A stretch of 31,088 nt of DNA from Pelargonium cotyledonis (lineage: Eukaryota > Streptophyta > Magnoliopsida > Geraniales > Geraniaceae): NCBI GenBank assembly GCA_036897625.1, contig JAYMTA010000336.1, forward strand, positions 1 to 31,088, written 5' to 3'. How positions within the stretch are numbered: the stretch's first letter is position 1; each line of letters opens with the position of its first letter. Below the pieces are notes generated by a model. That model searched no databases. It saw only the letters and a list, made by a program, of their open reading frames with translations, and was not told the DNA's origin. Of this stretch, positions 20,728-31,088 are shown in pieces. The position numbers and the translations under genes were made by a program.

Positions 20728-23700
20728 ATGCCTCGCCTCTTGTTCGCGCTGCTACTGTTGGCCTTCGCATCGATCGGGCGGGTCAACTCGCACCACGAGT
20801 CAGGTGAGTGGACCTGCGAGTCCGACTCTGAGATCCGAGTGGAGGCCGATTTCGTCCCCGGACTCATCAACCTCGACGGTCACCCCGACGACTGGAGAGA
20901 CATTGATGGGGTAGATTTCTCGCTCCTTCCCGCTCTCGACCCCAATGGAGATCACGAGTATCAAGGTGGGAAAATGACACTCAAGGTAGGATCTGATACA
21001 GCATAGTTTGTTTTCAATCGGATCATCACAATTCGCAAGTGTTTTTGGAACATCTGTGTCGTCAATTTTGTGTTTCTGATACGATAACTGCAGCTATTTA
21101 TTTATTTATTTATTTATTTGTGCAGGCTCTGCATGACGGTAAAGACGTCTTCTTCTTGCTGCACGTTGATGGAGACTATGTGTACTCAAAAGGGTAGGTT
21201 TGGATTTGAAGTTATATAATGTAGAAAAGTGAATTAGGGCTAATTGTTTATTTTTTTGTGTTTCGGTTATAATTGGTGGATGGTTATATCAGTTACTTAA
21301 TTTTCGTTTTTGGATTGTAGCACCATCTAGTTTCATGTTTTAATTTGTAAATATAAGATTTTGTAAGTTGGGTTTGATTCAACGATGCAGCAACGGTAAC
21401 AAATGTCCATCTGTTGCACTCATGTTTCAGATTGGTGGAGATGCAACGTACCACAATGTAAGTAACTCAACTATTGTGTTCTTTGTTGTCTGTTGGCATC
21501 AGTTGCTCTTACCTAAATTGATTTTCAAGTTAAAAAGATGATTTACATGTTCAAAGATGGGTGGGTGTCAAGATGGTACTGATAGATGCACCAACAAGAC
21601 CTGCCGAGGTCATGAAGTTGACATCATGCACTTCTCTATTGGGAATGCAATTCCAGGACGACTCTATGGTGCCAATCCGATAGATAATAGTCGTGGATAT
21701 GGAGGTGATAGGTGATTGGCCTATCTTGTAGCTTGTCCTTTTCAGCTTTGAGTGTCAAGGGCATCTTTGTATAACTACTTACTGATCTATTTTTACCTTT
21801 TTGAGAGCAGATTTGGTCATTTGGTTGATGTTTATGCTTGGAACCCACACTGTAGATATCTTGATGGTATTGGTCCTTCAGGTATTTTTAGGACGTAAAG
21901 AGTTTCTCTGTTCAATGAAAAAGGAAATGTATTTAAGAAGTGTTTAACATAAATGGACGGGCATTAGAAGGTGACTAAAGGAACACAGTCCTTAACAGGT
22001 CACATAAAGTGAAAGTATTTCCTTAAACTCAAACCTCATTCTCATTGAGATTGTCTTTTTTGTGGTTTGCAAATCTTGGCCCAAACCCTAAAATATTATT
22101 CTAAGATCTTGAAATATAAACCACATATTTTATCTTGTTAATTCTCTAAAAGTAACTCATTTTCTTACAAAGCTTTTGACACCAATTGGTGCATTTTGCC
22201 TTCAGGGGAATCTACGAAGTGTCAGATAAACATATATTTATCAGAGCTTCATGCTCTTCTCAGTTCTCACACAATGATTGTCAGCCTTGTATGAAGAAAT
22301 AATGCTTACATTCCATATCTTGAGTGAGTGAGTGTGCCAAAGATTTTTAATGGCATTTGAAACTTGCGTCCAAACACTCAAATGATGCAATATCTCCTAA
22401 TTTCTAAAGCATATGGTGGGTTCTCGTCAGCATCCGACCAATTGATATATGCATTTTTAGTTGTTTTCTGCTGAAATGTCTAAGATAAGCAAAATAAACC
22501 TCCTTTTTGGTAAGTGGACCACTGACATTGACACCACTGCAACCACCTCTTTGTGGTCACGGTTTTCATTTTTTGCCTCAGTCCTTTGGCATCAATGTCT
22601 TTGGGATAGCATTGTTACAATGGCTGCAACATATAACTACCTTGTAAAATCTTGTTGCATGCACAATCCGAGAACTTCCTTTTGCATACTAGAGGAAAGA
22701 ATGTAAAAGGGAAAAAGATCATGTGTCTTCCCTATGAGAACTAACTGTATCATTCGGAAAGCCCAATCAACAAATGCCTTACACATTAACTTAGCTTGAG
22801 TTTTTAATTTACATCATTAAATAGCGGGGAAGATAACTTTTGAACTTTTACACTCCCTATTACTACTTATCTGTTCATTTAGGGAAAAAGTAATCCCGGA
22901 AGGAGCTTTTCTAGAATTGTTCGGACTAAACATCAAGTTAGGGAATGATTCACCAAAGATTGATCTTTTTGGCTGTGTCAGGGAATGATACTAGTGCACA
23001 GAATAACTGGAGAGGAGCATGGTGGCACAGTACCTTTAATGTTAATTCAGGTAAGGGGTTATATAATTCCTATTTATTTGTCCTCCTATGTGGATTTGAG
23101 ATGCTGCCTGCATACAAAATTGCTTGGACATTGCACAATTGCATATAATGTGCCAAATGGTTGAGAAGTGGAATGTGTCACTTTAACGGTTCATGCACAA
23201 GACATGAGCACACGCATCCTCATACAATAACATGTACTCTCTCCATCCCAAAATATGTATCCACTTTTTCTTTTTGGTTAGTTAGTTATGCATCAATTAT
23301 CGACAATATCCTTAAGATAGGTTAGTTAGAAGTCCTTAAGTTTGTTACAATAAGAGTACATGGGGGTATAGGGGAAAGTGCAACCCTATCTAATTCATCC
23401 TTAATTTTTACAAAAATTGATTTTGGGACAAGGGAGTATCGTCCGTAATGTTCTTGCCCAATCATTTGAAGTAAAAAAAATCCACTTTCCTCACGGCAAG
23501 CAATTGCTTGGTTCAGTCACGTCTAGTTGTTTGATTTTTTCTATAGCATTGGTGACATCTAAATATGGTCCCTTATATTTTACTTATTCATGTCCTCCCT
23601 GTATATTATCAGTTTGTTTAGCATCATTCTTTTATTCACCAGTAAACAATTATATCTTTGATATTTTCTACAGGGTTTTTGGAGGATGATAGTCCATACG

Positions 23701-24571
23701 CAAAAGATGGTGAAAAGGGCACATATTATTTTGAATTCTCTAGACCTTTGAGAACCACGGATCGTCTTCAACAGGTTAGAAACTGATATTATGCATAGAG
23801 ATTTTAGTTTTACCTAGCTGGAATTTAACCTCTGACGCCCAGATTTTTGAATATTTGGCTATTTGGTTGCCTATAAAACTAAAGTTGATTATGGATTATG
23901 AGTAAACTCCAAAAGTTCCAGCACCCCAATGGCCATCATGGATTGATATTCTCTGCTATTTGATGTTAGAGCATTTGTGATATTATGAAATGAACTTCTT
24001 TGGCTCTTTACCTCACAGATCATTTCCTGGAACAAAATAAGTCAATACCTTGCATTCAAACTATACAAGACATTTCGTATTTGCCATCATAAAAATATTC
24101 GTTCAGCTATTTGATGTTGGAGTATTTGCTATGTTGCGCATACGAACTTCTTGGTTCCCTTTTACTTGATATGTCATTTCCTGGGGTAACATTTGCTTAG
24201 ATTGAAGAAAAACATTTGTTATATCATGTAATATGATAAAAGCGGTCTAATATGATTGACTTTCCTGGTGTATGCAGGATGTTCAGTTCACGCTTGGTGG
24301 ATCAAGCAAGATGTCAGCTGCCTTCTGGTATCCAGTTGGTGGGGTCCCATGGCATGGATCTGGGCACTACTCTGTTAGCTGTGATTGGGTTCCCTTGGAT
24401 ATCACGGTTGGCGGATCTCTGCTATCGGAGACAACATCGGGAAGCTCGTGGGGCGCTGCCAGTGGCTTCGCCCTTCTATTTTCAGTGGTGTCGCTATGCA
24501 TTTCGGTTTTGATGGTGCACCGGCTCACCCAAAATAAGGGCATCCCATTTACTCCAATGAACAATCTTTAG
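20728..24571 (+). CDS. Heme-binding (ethylbenzene dehydrogenase-like domain) membrane-anchored protein
   Basis: Eight exons: 20728-20985, 21126-21193, 21391-21457, 21557-21711, 21811-21881, 22982-23050, 23674-23774 and 24278-24571, all with GT-AG introns. They encode 360 residues. I chose the ATG at 20728 because it starts a classic signal peptide (MPRLLFALLLLAFASIGRVN, cut near residue 21); an in-frame ATG at 20674 would add 18 residues. The mature part (GLINLDGHPDDWRDIDGVDF, then ALHDGKDVFFLLHVDGDYVY and a cysteine-containing segment GGCQDGTDRCTNKTC) matches the cytochrome c-552/DMSO reductase-like heme-binding domain of plant proteins such as Arabidopsis At3g62370. A membrane helix at about 322-344 precedes a short tail ending PMNNL. 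It is probably in the secretory pathway or plasma membrane; substrate and partner are unknown. The gene is divergent from NOMO. Confidence 0.92.
21095..21119 (+). repeat. (TTTA)n microsatellite at a splice acceptor
   Basis: About six TTTA units end immediately before tgcag, the acceptor of exon 2 of the heme-binding gene at 21126. The tract serves as the U-rich stretch needed for splicing. Confidence 0.85.
23237..23436. mobile_element. Stowaway (Tc1/mariner) MITE
   Basis: A 200-bp insertion with termini ctctctccatcccaaaat and attttgggacaagggag, which are imperfect inverted repeats close to the Stowaway consensus. A TA dinucleotide lies on each side (23235-23236 and 23437-23438), the usual target duplication. 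It sits in the intron 23051-23673 of the heme-binding gene and carries no coding sequence. Confidence 0.85.
23955..24030 (+). repeat. Diverged direct repeat, copy 1
   Basis: Starts gctatttgatgttagagc and ends catttcctgg. It is repeated at 24106-24185 with moderate divergence, in the last intron of the heme-binding gene. It is probably an old local duplication. Confidence 0.6.
24106..24185 (+). repeat. Diverged direct repeat, copy 2
   Basis: Starts gctatttgatgttggagt and ends catttcctgggg, and shares gaacttctt with copy 1 at 23955-24030. The last intron of the heme-binding gene is the host. Confidence 0.6.
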
Positions 24572-24961
24572 GAACCTTATGGGTTGGGACTTTGGAGTTG
24601 TACTGGTGTTTAAGATGGTACTATTGTTTGAGGTTGTACTACTTAAGCTACCACGAACTTTTCACTTTTGTTTACTTATTCCAATCTTTTTATATTTGTA
24701 ATTAAAGTTGAGTATAGTTTATTATCTCCTTACTAGCGGGATTGCATGTGCTGTTTAGTTAGAGTTGGAGCTATGCTACCATAGATCGCTAATCTGTCAT
24801 CGATCAGTTCCAAAATGTAGCTTCACGACGTGAGACGCTAACGATTCAAATGGTGGAATTTTCATTTTAAGAAAAAAATTTTAAAAAAACAAATATTTTC
24901 ATCCCAAACGAACAACTTTTGAACAAGTGCACCTTAACCTCTCAAATACTTTGCGAATTTC

Positions 24962-25184
24962 TGTGTTTTGGTTTAATTTGGTTGCTATAAATGGCTTCGA
25001 TTTGGTTTCTCAATTTTGATATTAGTTCTAAGCACATTAATCATCATTTTTTTGTCAATATATGGAAATTTAAAAACTATTTTAAATATAAAAATAATTA
25101 TGAACCAAATTGAGTTTAAATTTAAAAGTTTATGAAATATTTTGAATCGAAAAATATTTAAGAATCAAATTAGACCGAAACACA
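24962..25184. mobile_element. Foldback or MITE-like inverted repeat
   Basis: The stretch tgtgttttggtttaatttg (24962-24980) matches the reverse complement of 25166-25184 at 17 of 19 bases, with weaker inverted similarity continuing inward. The roughly 220-bp AT-rich unit has no coding capacity. No clear target duplication was found, so its class is open. Confidence 0.5.
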
Positions 25185-25385
25185 AAACTACTCATTTATA
25201 GTTGTTTCCTTGGAAACAAAAATCTAATTCACGGGAGAAACTGAACCGTTAAATTATTGGCTTAAAATTTGGATACGCAAGATTAACAGTTAAATTCGGA
25301 CAGGGCTGAGCCAGGTTGCGCAATCTGAAACGCACCGTTTCGTAGTCGTCTTCTATCGTTCGTCTGCTGGGAAACTCAGAAAGCA

Positions 25386-25394
25386 AAACCCTAA
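25386..25394 (+). promoter_or_regulatory. Telo-box upstream of POP1
   Basis: AAACCCTAA, extended to AAACCCTAAACCC, lies about 120 bp before the probable first-exon donor. This motif is common in plant promoters of ribosome-biogenesis and translation genes, which suits an RNase P/MRP subunit. Confidence 0.55.
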
Positions 25395-25509
25395 ACCCTT
25401 GTAATCGCTCAATTTCTCTTTTCACGAATTAGATAGAGAGTTTGAATCAGCTTTCTCACCATTCTATCTACGGCAGCAAGCTCATCTTCATCTCTCTCCG
25501 CTCCGTTAG

Positions 25510-25871
25510 GTCTCTCTTTTGATTCGTTTGCTCTTTCCTTTTGAGCATCTCTCTGTTTCCGTTGTTCGTTTGTTTTCAAATGTGTGTGATCCACATGAAT
25601 GGATTCTGATTTTGTGTTTGATTCTCTCTACCTCGTCTCTAAATATTTGAAGTTTTAGAATGTTAATCAGTATAGAAACTAAAACATCAGCATTGCTGCT
25701 GAGAATCTGGAACAGGATGAGATTGAGATTACTATCAATTTTTGAATCCTGTTCCAGAATCCTCTATGTGCCTGGGTGAAACATTTAGTTTCATTTAATT
25801 GGTCTCCTATTTTTGGAAGATAATTTTGTTATTTTACTTAATTCTATGCTTGTTTTGTTTACATTCTCCAG
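25510..25871 (+). other. Probable 5'-UTR intron of POP1
   Basis: A donor CGTTAG/GTCTCT at 25510 and an acceptor TTCTCCAG ending at 25871 bracket about 360 bp of T-rich DNA just before the POP1 ATG. Leader introns of this size are frequent in plant housekeeping genes. The donor choice is an inference. A 13-bp perfect inverted repeat (25706-25718 and 25746-25758) lies within. Confidence 0.5.
25706..25758. repeat. Inverted repeat (13-bp stem, 27-base loop)
   Basis: tctggaacaggat at 25706-25718 is the exact reverse complement of 25746-25758. It could form a hairpin in the unspliced POP1 leader. No family is recognised. Confidence 0.65.
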
Positions 25872-25894
25872 GAAGTTTTAATAGCTACATTTTG

Positions 25895-28800
25895 ATGGCT
25901 ACTAATCGAAGCAAGCGATCGACAACTCAACCTCCGTCAGGCCTTAATCTTCAAAGGTTTGCAGAGTCTCGAGCTCCTGAACTCGAGAGTCTTCACTCCA
26001 TTATAGCAGATAGGCAGAACAACAATTTTCGGTCCAGGAGGAACAAAAGGAGAAGAACCACTGCATATAACAATCGAGCTGCGAGTAGCAGTACTAGTAG
26101 GTGTAGAAAGAGACAAAAGAAATTGGGAGTGGTTGATGTTGTAGATTCAGAGAAGGGTAAGCAGGAGATGAAGGTTCCTCGTCACATCCGTCGCAGAGCT
26201 GAACTTAAAAAGAATCGAGAAGCTTTTTTCTGTACCTCAGGCGATGGAACAAAACGGCTGAGAACACATGTTTGGCATGCCAAACGCTTTACAATGACTA
26301 AGCTTTGGGGTTTCCATCTTCCTTTGGGTTTGCAAGGAAGGTAATGAATCCTGTTTTTTGCTCCCTTTATTAGTGTCGTTTTTTTTTGTGAATTTGCTTA
26401 TGGATAAGGTTCTGCTATGGTTTTACCTTGCATTGGGTACCCATTTTTGTATTTATAAGTGTTTCCTCCCTTTCTCAGATAATGAGATTTAACTTTTTTT
26501 ATACTTGCAATTTGTGTTTGTATTGTGTAGAGGAAGAGGTTCAAGGGCTTTACTCAAGTGGTTCAATCAAGGAGTGCTAGTACATGATGCAAGCTATCAT
26601 GTGGCTGTCCAGTTGGAGGGTCCAGAGGCAGGCATTTCCCTTTCCCTGCAACTTGTGAACTGATATTTCAGGCTCCATGATGTGGATACAACATTAGTGA
26701 AATAATTTGATATTTTGTGGTAGGGATCATAATCTAACATGGTTCATCGTGATATATGCTTCCAGGACTCACTATTGTCAATCCTACAAATGGTTATTGT
26801 TACACCTCTGTCTCTACATTCTGAAGACACCAATTCCGTTCTCTCGGGTCTTACATATGGAAGCGCTATGGTAGGTCATCCTTTCTGCATTGTTTGATAT
26901 GAAGCATGATAACCGAACAATTTGGATAACCTAAATGCCCTTATTGCAGCTTCATCAAGTTGGGGCACCTGTTTCTCAACCCATTGCCCCTGTGACCTAT
27001 ATGTGGCGATCAGTGGGTAAGACATGTAAAGTTAATGATGCAAAGGACTGTATGATTGATGGATGTAACGAGGAACCTATTATAGAAGCATGTTCTTTCA
27101 CTCGCCAGGTGTGGGTGTGGATACATGCTTCTGCTATAGAGGAAGGATATAGTTCTTTAAAGTTTGCTTGTCAGAAAGAGGTAGACATTCTTTCTAATGT
27201 CATCATGCAGTGTTTTGCTATATCATTCTTTCATTGAGATTGAGAACCCACCATATGAGGTCACATGATAATCCTAAAATGCACTTTTACTATATTGACT
27301 GAGATCCCATTACTGATAATTGTTATTTTTCTGTTTTGCTGAACCCTTTGTAACCACTTAAGTCTAACTTAAGATGAAAATAATATATTTTAGATATAAA
27401 CCACTCTTACATTTTTTTTTCATGCGTTCATAGCCTATTGATTTGAGTTAATCTGTGCAATTTATACATTGAAGTTAAGCTGATTGTATCCCTCATGTAG
27501 TGCTTGTATAATATTATGAGAAAGATACATTCTTATTTACTGATGCACCACATATATGATGTTTACTGGATACATAGTCTTGTGAAATGTTTCCCTGGGC
27601 TATTTACTTGTTTATATTTCTGTTGGCATAGGCCGTCCAATTAGTCAGGAGAATGAAACAGAAAAATAGCACTTTGTATCAGATGATCTGATCAGTATCT
27701 TTTGTCTTTAGATGGATGAGAAGGGAACTTCAGTTAGTTGTTTCTCACTTGAAGGTCAAATTGCAAAACTTGAAGTAATGGGATTGAAGGCATATCAACA
27801 TCTCCTAAAGATATTACATCCTGTCACTAGGTAAGTTACTGAGAGGTATACTTTTGAATGATATTCAAAATTTAAAAGGTGAATAAATGTTGTTGACTGG
27901 TCGTGCAGTATTTCAGAAGATTCTTGTCAATTTTCAGAATGTTCAGTTAAAACGGATAATGGAGACTCCCAAGTTAAGAAATCCATATTTGAAAGCGAGG
28001 AGCATGTTTCTTCTCATGCAATTTTATCCCTTACTGTCAAAGATCCTCGTACATGCCATCCAAAAGGAATTGGGGATGTTCTAGAATCAGATTCTACCAG
28101 TATGCTTACCGATGTACCAGAAAATGAAGCTAAAGAGCATGCTTCTTCATCTGGGATTTCAGACAAGAATGTTGAGTCACTACCAGAAGAAAATAGTGAT
28201 CTCTATGATAGCAAAGATTTGTGGGATGCCAGAGGTGGAATAAGTCCTCCAGTGGAAGAGCATGTTCTTTGTGCTGAAAAGCATCAAAGAAATGTGGATT
28301 TCTTTTGCCTTGATCAGAATTCTGGGATGCTGAATGCTTCAGCTGAGGTGCAGTGTGCAAGGTCATGCCCTATTCTGCTCTTGAAAAATAATGACAAAAA
28401 AGGATCAGTACTTGGGTAACTCCTTTTCTCTTGATTTTTTCTACCTGTTGATGTTAATTGAATCTAGAAATCCTAAATCACATGGCAGCCACAAACAATC
28501 TGTTGTTATGTACTGGGAACAATCCTTAAGATTTCAATTAAAGTTGTTTCCTGTTTGTATCAATCTTTAACATGTAACAGAGTAATCTGTTTCATCTAGC
28601 AGCTCATGCTTAGTATTTATTACTTGACCCATTTTCCTCATCTGCTCCAATATCATTATTGACTGAATACTGATCAACAATGTATTACAGCGTGAATGTT
28701 GAAGTAATATTCTCACCTCAACATAGATCAGGCTGAGTATAATATTTACTTATACCAGATTTTATTCACAAATATTTACTATTCTATCAGAGAAATTTAT

Positions 28801-30554
28801 CTTATTTATGCAATTACTAGAGCAAGATGTATACCCTTTGCTTCACTTCCAAATTTCCTTTTTAGTACCTGATAAATGATTTTCTTTTGTTACCGTTCAG
28901 ATGGTCTGTTGTACTCCCTTTAAGTTGGGTCCGAGCCTTCTGGGTTCCTCTTGTCTCCAGGGGAGCTCATGTAATAGGTTTGAGAGAGAAGCACTGGATT
29001 GCTTATGAGGTAATTCTATGCACCTTAAGACTGCACATTCGAGAATAAGGTTATCAAGCATTGCATATTAATTATATCTCGTTTCAGGTTGGGTTGCCAT
29101 ATTTTCCCTGGGATTTCCCGGATTGCAAAGCATACTCATGCTTTATGGCCACTGAAGCTGCTGCCTCTGATCAAAGAGCAGAACTCCGTCCTCCAGCTGT
29201 ACGGCCTTTTAGGGTTCCCTTTCCACCCCCATGGCATATTGTGTGGTCTACTATTGGCAAAGGACACACTGAAGCAGAAAATACTCACATTTCTAATGAA
29301 AAGGTGTGCATCAAAGATATGGTCATTGACCAGTCACTATTGCATAAGTGTGAAATCCAGGATATCAAATCAATGTTAGATGGTGGAGATCATGGCATCA
29401 GATTGCTTGATTATCAGAGTAATCCATTTGAAGTAAATGTAGCTAGGAGATCAGTCACACTGACTTCTTACTTGAATACAATCAACGGTATTCATTTGCT
29501 TTTGTTCCCTCGAGTATCAGATAGGAAGATATGTTTTGCGAAGTTGATGGATGATGCATTCAAGCTTAGTCAGAGCCAACATGGAAGTACTCAAATTAAA
29601 TATGACCACAAGCTATTTTTCCTTCGAGTTGTTCTCCATGCCCACAGCAAAGGCGTTTTTGAAGAAGGAGCGGTTGTTTGTGCACCTCAGCTTAGTGATA
29701 TATCTTCCAGGTATTTAATTGTCAAAATTTCTTACCCTCTAGGATGAATTCTCATTTCTTTGCTTGACAAGCTAGAGTTCTTAGTTGTAACTAAAAATAT
29801 GATGGATTTCTAATAGGAAAATCAATTCATTTTTTGTGTGTGAAAATGATCATGTGTTTTATTGAAGGATGATCTTAGTTATGTTGCATGAAAAAGGCGT
29901 GACCCCGCGAAAGAATCTTTGATTGCATTTTGACTTAATGAGACACACTATCCTGTCAAATTTTTGCTTGCAAAATTTATTCTCATGTGTTGATCTCATT
30001 CTAAAAAAGAAAAAACAAAGACAAATTAAACAACCTAAACCGTAAATTCTAAGGAATGTATGCTACAAATGTTGCAGGTCAGACATCAACTGCAGCAAAC
30101 CACAAATGTCCGAGTCTTCAGTGAGATCGTATTTCAAAGAACAACCTGATGGGAAGTGGGAACTGCAAGTACCAGAGGATCCTGTTGCCAGAGAAGCTCA
30201 TAGGTGGCCAATTGGCTTTGTAACTACTGGGTGTGTTCGAGGAAGGTTAGTCCACAAGTTTGTTGCATAACAACTGCAAGCTTACGTTTGTTTGAAGATG
30301 TATCTTTTTCTTTTGTCGGAATGATATTGAGTTTAGTACTGATGTATGTGCGCAGCAAGAAGGCAGGAGCTCAAGCATTTTGTGCGGCAACATTGCTAGC
30401 TCGTCTTAGGCAGGATCAATGGAATGAATTCCCTGCGAAGCAAAGGAAGAAAGAGATATATGTCTTGGTTAGGAATCTGAGATCTTCGGCATATAGACTT
30501 GCTCTTGCCACCATTGTCATGGAGCAACAGAAAGAAGATTTAGAGTTCATGTGA
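25895..30554 (+). CDS. POP1: POP1 homologue, RNase P/MRP protein subunit
   Basis: Ten exons: 25895-26340, 26531-26627, 26766-26870, 26950-27180, 27712-27830, 27909-28415, 28901-29009, 29088-29710, 30078-30245 and 30356-30554. They encode 867 residues, close to the family's usual 800-900. The basic N-terminus has VPRHIRRRAELKKNREAFF (about residues 94-112) and LRTHVWHAKRF, which are POP1 N-domain signatures. The POPLD domain begins near residue 502 (WSVVLPLSWVRAFWVPLVSR, then HWIAYEVGLPYFPWDFPDC). The C-terminus (GSKKAGAQAFCAATLLAR) is also typical. POP1 is the large scaffold protein of RNase P and RNase MRP, used in tRNA 5' and pre-rRNA processing in the nucleus and nucleolus. The second intron (26628-26765) must start with GC, since DSLLSIL must follow GPE. 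The ATG at 25895 follows a leader intron. No break was seen. Confidence 0.94.
26628..26765 (+). other. POP1: GC-AG intron in POP1
   Basis: The exon ends CCAGAG and the intron begins GCAGGC, with acceptor CTTCCAG at 26765. The frame GPE/DSLLSIL continues in phase. The nearest GT donor (within GGTCCA) would shift the frame and give a non-family sequence. Confidence 0.7.
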
Positions 30555-31088
30555 ACTGTTTTCTGCTTTTGGATATTTTTACACCATCTTTTTCATGTTG
30601 TTACATCTTTTGACTATTAATCATGATGGAAGATGAAGAGAGGAAGTGCAGTTTTTTGTCTTGTGAGAAATTTTGTGTTCAGTTTATGATGAATAAATAT
30701 GCAGAGATGTGCTCACAAAATCATCCAAAATAGCGAACACTAGCTAAGGCAAGTGGCTGATTTTATTTGGCCTCTTGAAGTCTTAGTTTCAAGTTACAGT
30801 GTTGGTACATTTGTTGATGATAAAAAATCATCCACCGATGGTAACTAACAAATATGTATAGCTAATTTTACGAGAATGTGTCACAGTCGCAAATTAATAC
30901 TATACTCACTCCAATAATATGTTTTAACCATCAATAAGCTGATCGAGACTCTTCTTTTCTTCCAAAAATAAGTCAGTATCATTAATATAAAGATATATGA
31001 AAATTGTAAAATACCAATTAATATTTTTTTAATTTGTTACATCTCAACCACTAATTATCTAACTGAATTCTATCTCTTTTAATAATAA
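30555..31088 (+). other. POP1 3' UTR and downstream flank
   Basis: It begins right after the POP1 TGA. A canonical poly(A) signal AATAAA lies at 30692-30697, about 140 bp after the stop. Beyond that the sequence is AT-rich to the window end with no gene, RNA or element recognised. Confidence 0.6.
30692..30697 (+). terminator. Poly(A) signal of POP1
   Basis: AATAAA about 140 bp downstream of the POP1 stop codon, in a T-rich 3' UTR. This is the expected position for cleavage and polyadenylation in plants. Confidence 0.6.

Larger units (their letters stand above)
24572..25894. other. Spacer between heme-binding gene and POP1
   Basis: It begins with the 3' UTR of the heme-binding gene, then carries a foldback element (24962-25184), a near-palindrome gaaacgcaccgtttc at about 25328-25342, the POP1 telo-box and its probable untranslated first exon and 5'-UTR intron. 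No protein gene is visible. Confidence 0.55.

Noticed and set aside
22461-22706. 81-codon ORF in a large intron of the heme-binding gene
   Set aside because: There are no family features, it lies within an intron, and splicing from 21881 to 22982 restores the conserved frame without it.
25409-25594. Charged minus-strand ORF
   Set aside because: It is the antisense of the CT-rich POP1 leader. Its charge comes from the purine-rich strand rather than from real coding.

Overview
The window is nuclear DNA of a flowering plant, most likely a eudicot. It is AT-rich, its genes are split by GT-AG introns (one intron appears to be GC-AG), and the predicted proteins match plant families. It also carries plant-type MITEs and LINE remnants. 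No bacterial, organellar or viral genes, tRNA, rRNA or CRISPR arrays were found. The species cannot be named from sequence alone.

Layout, left to right. (1) 1-445, minus: the 5' part of a secreted glycine-rich cell-wall-type protein, cut by the window edge, with a clear TATA box. (2) 446-3952: about 3.5 kb with no confident gene; it holds a few short exon-like ORFs of unknown origin and a Stowaway-like fragment. (3) 3953-7527, minus: a four-exon homologue of GUN1, the plastid PPR-SMR protein of retrograde signalling. The frame is intact throughout except for one in-frame TAA at codon 217. (4) 7528-9582: GUN1 upstream region with a telo-box, a 5'-truncated LINE flanked by target-site duplications, then AT-rich DNA. 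(5) 9583-20010, minus: a complete 27-exon homologue of the ER membrane protein NOMO (Nodal modulator), 1199 residues, ending in a KKXX dilysine signal. Two of its introns carry hAT-like MITEs and a third carries a LINE fragment. (6) 20011-20727: a shared divergent promoter region. (7) 20728-24571, plus: an eight-exon gene for a secreted or membrane-anchored protein with an ethylbenzene-dehydrogenase/cytochrome c-552-like heme-binding domain; one intron carries a complete Stowaway MITE. (8) 24572-25894: spacer with a foldback element, then the POP1 promoter with a telo-box and a probable 5'-UTR intron. (9) 25895-30554, plus: a ten-exon homologue of POP1, the large protein subunit of RNase P and RNase MRP. 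(10) 30555-31088: 3' flank.

The genes are ordinary single-copy housekeeping genes and do not form a pathway. NOMO and the heme-binding gene are head to head. From memory, their Arabidopsis homologues (At3g62360 and At3g62370) are also neighbours, while POP1 (At2g47300) lies in the matching duplicated block, so this looks like an ancestral gene neighbourhood. I found no previously undescribed system. The strongest anomaly is the nonsense codon in GUN1.

Exon boundaries were set by hand from splice signals, reading-frame continuity and remembered family sequence. In all three complete multi-exon models without a stop (NOMO, heme protein, POP1) the exon lengths sum to a whole number of codons.
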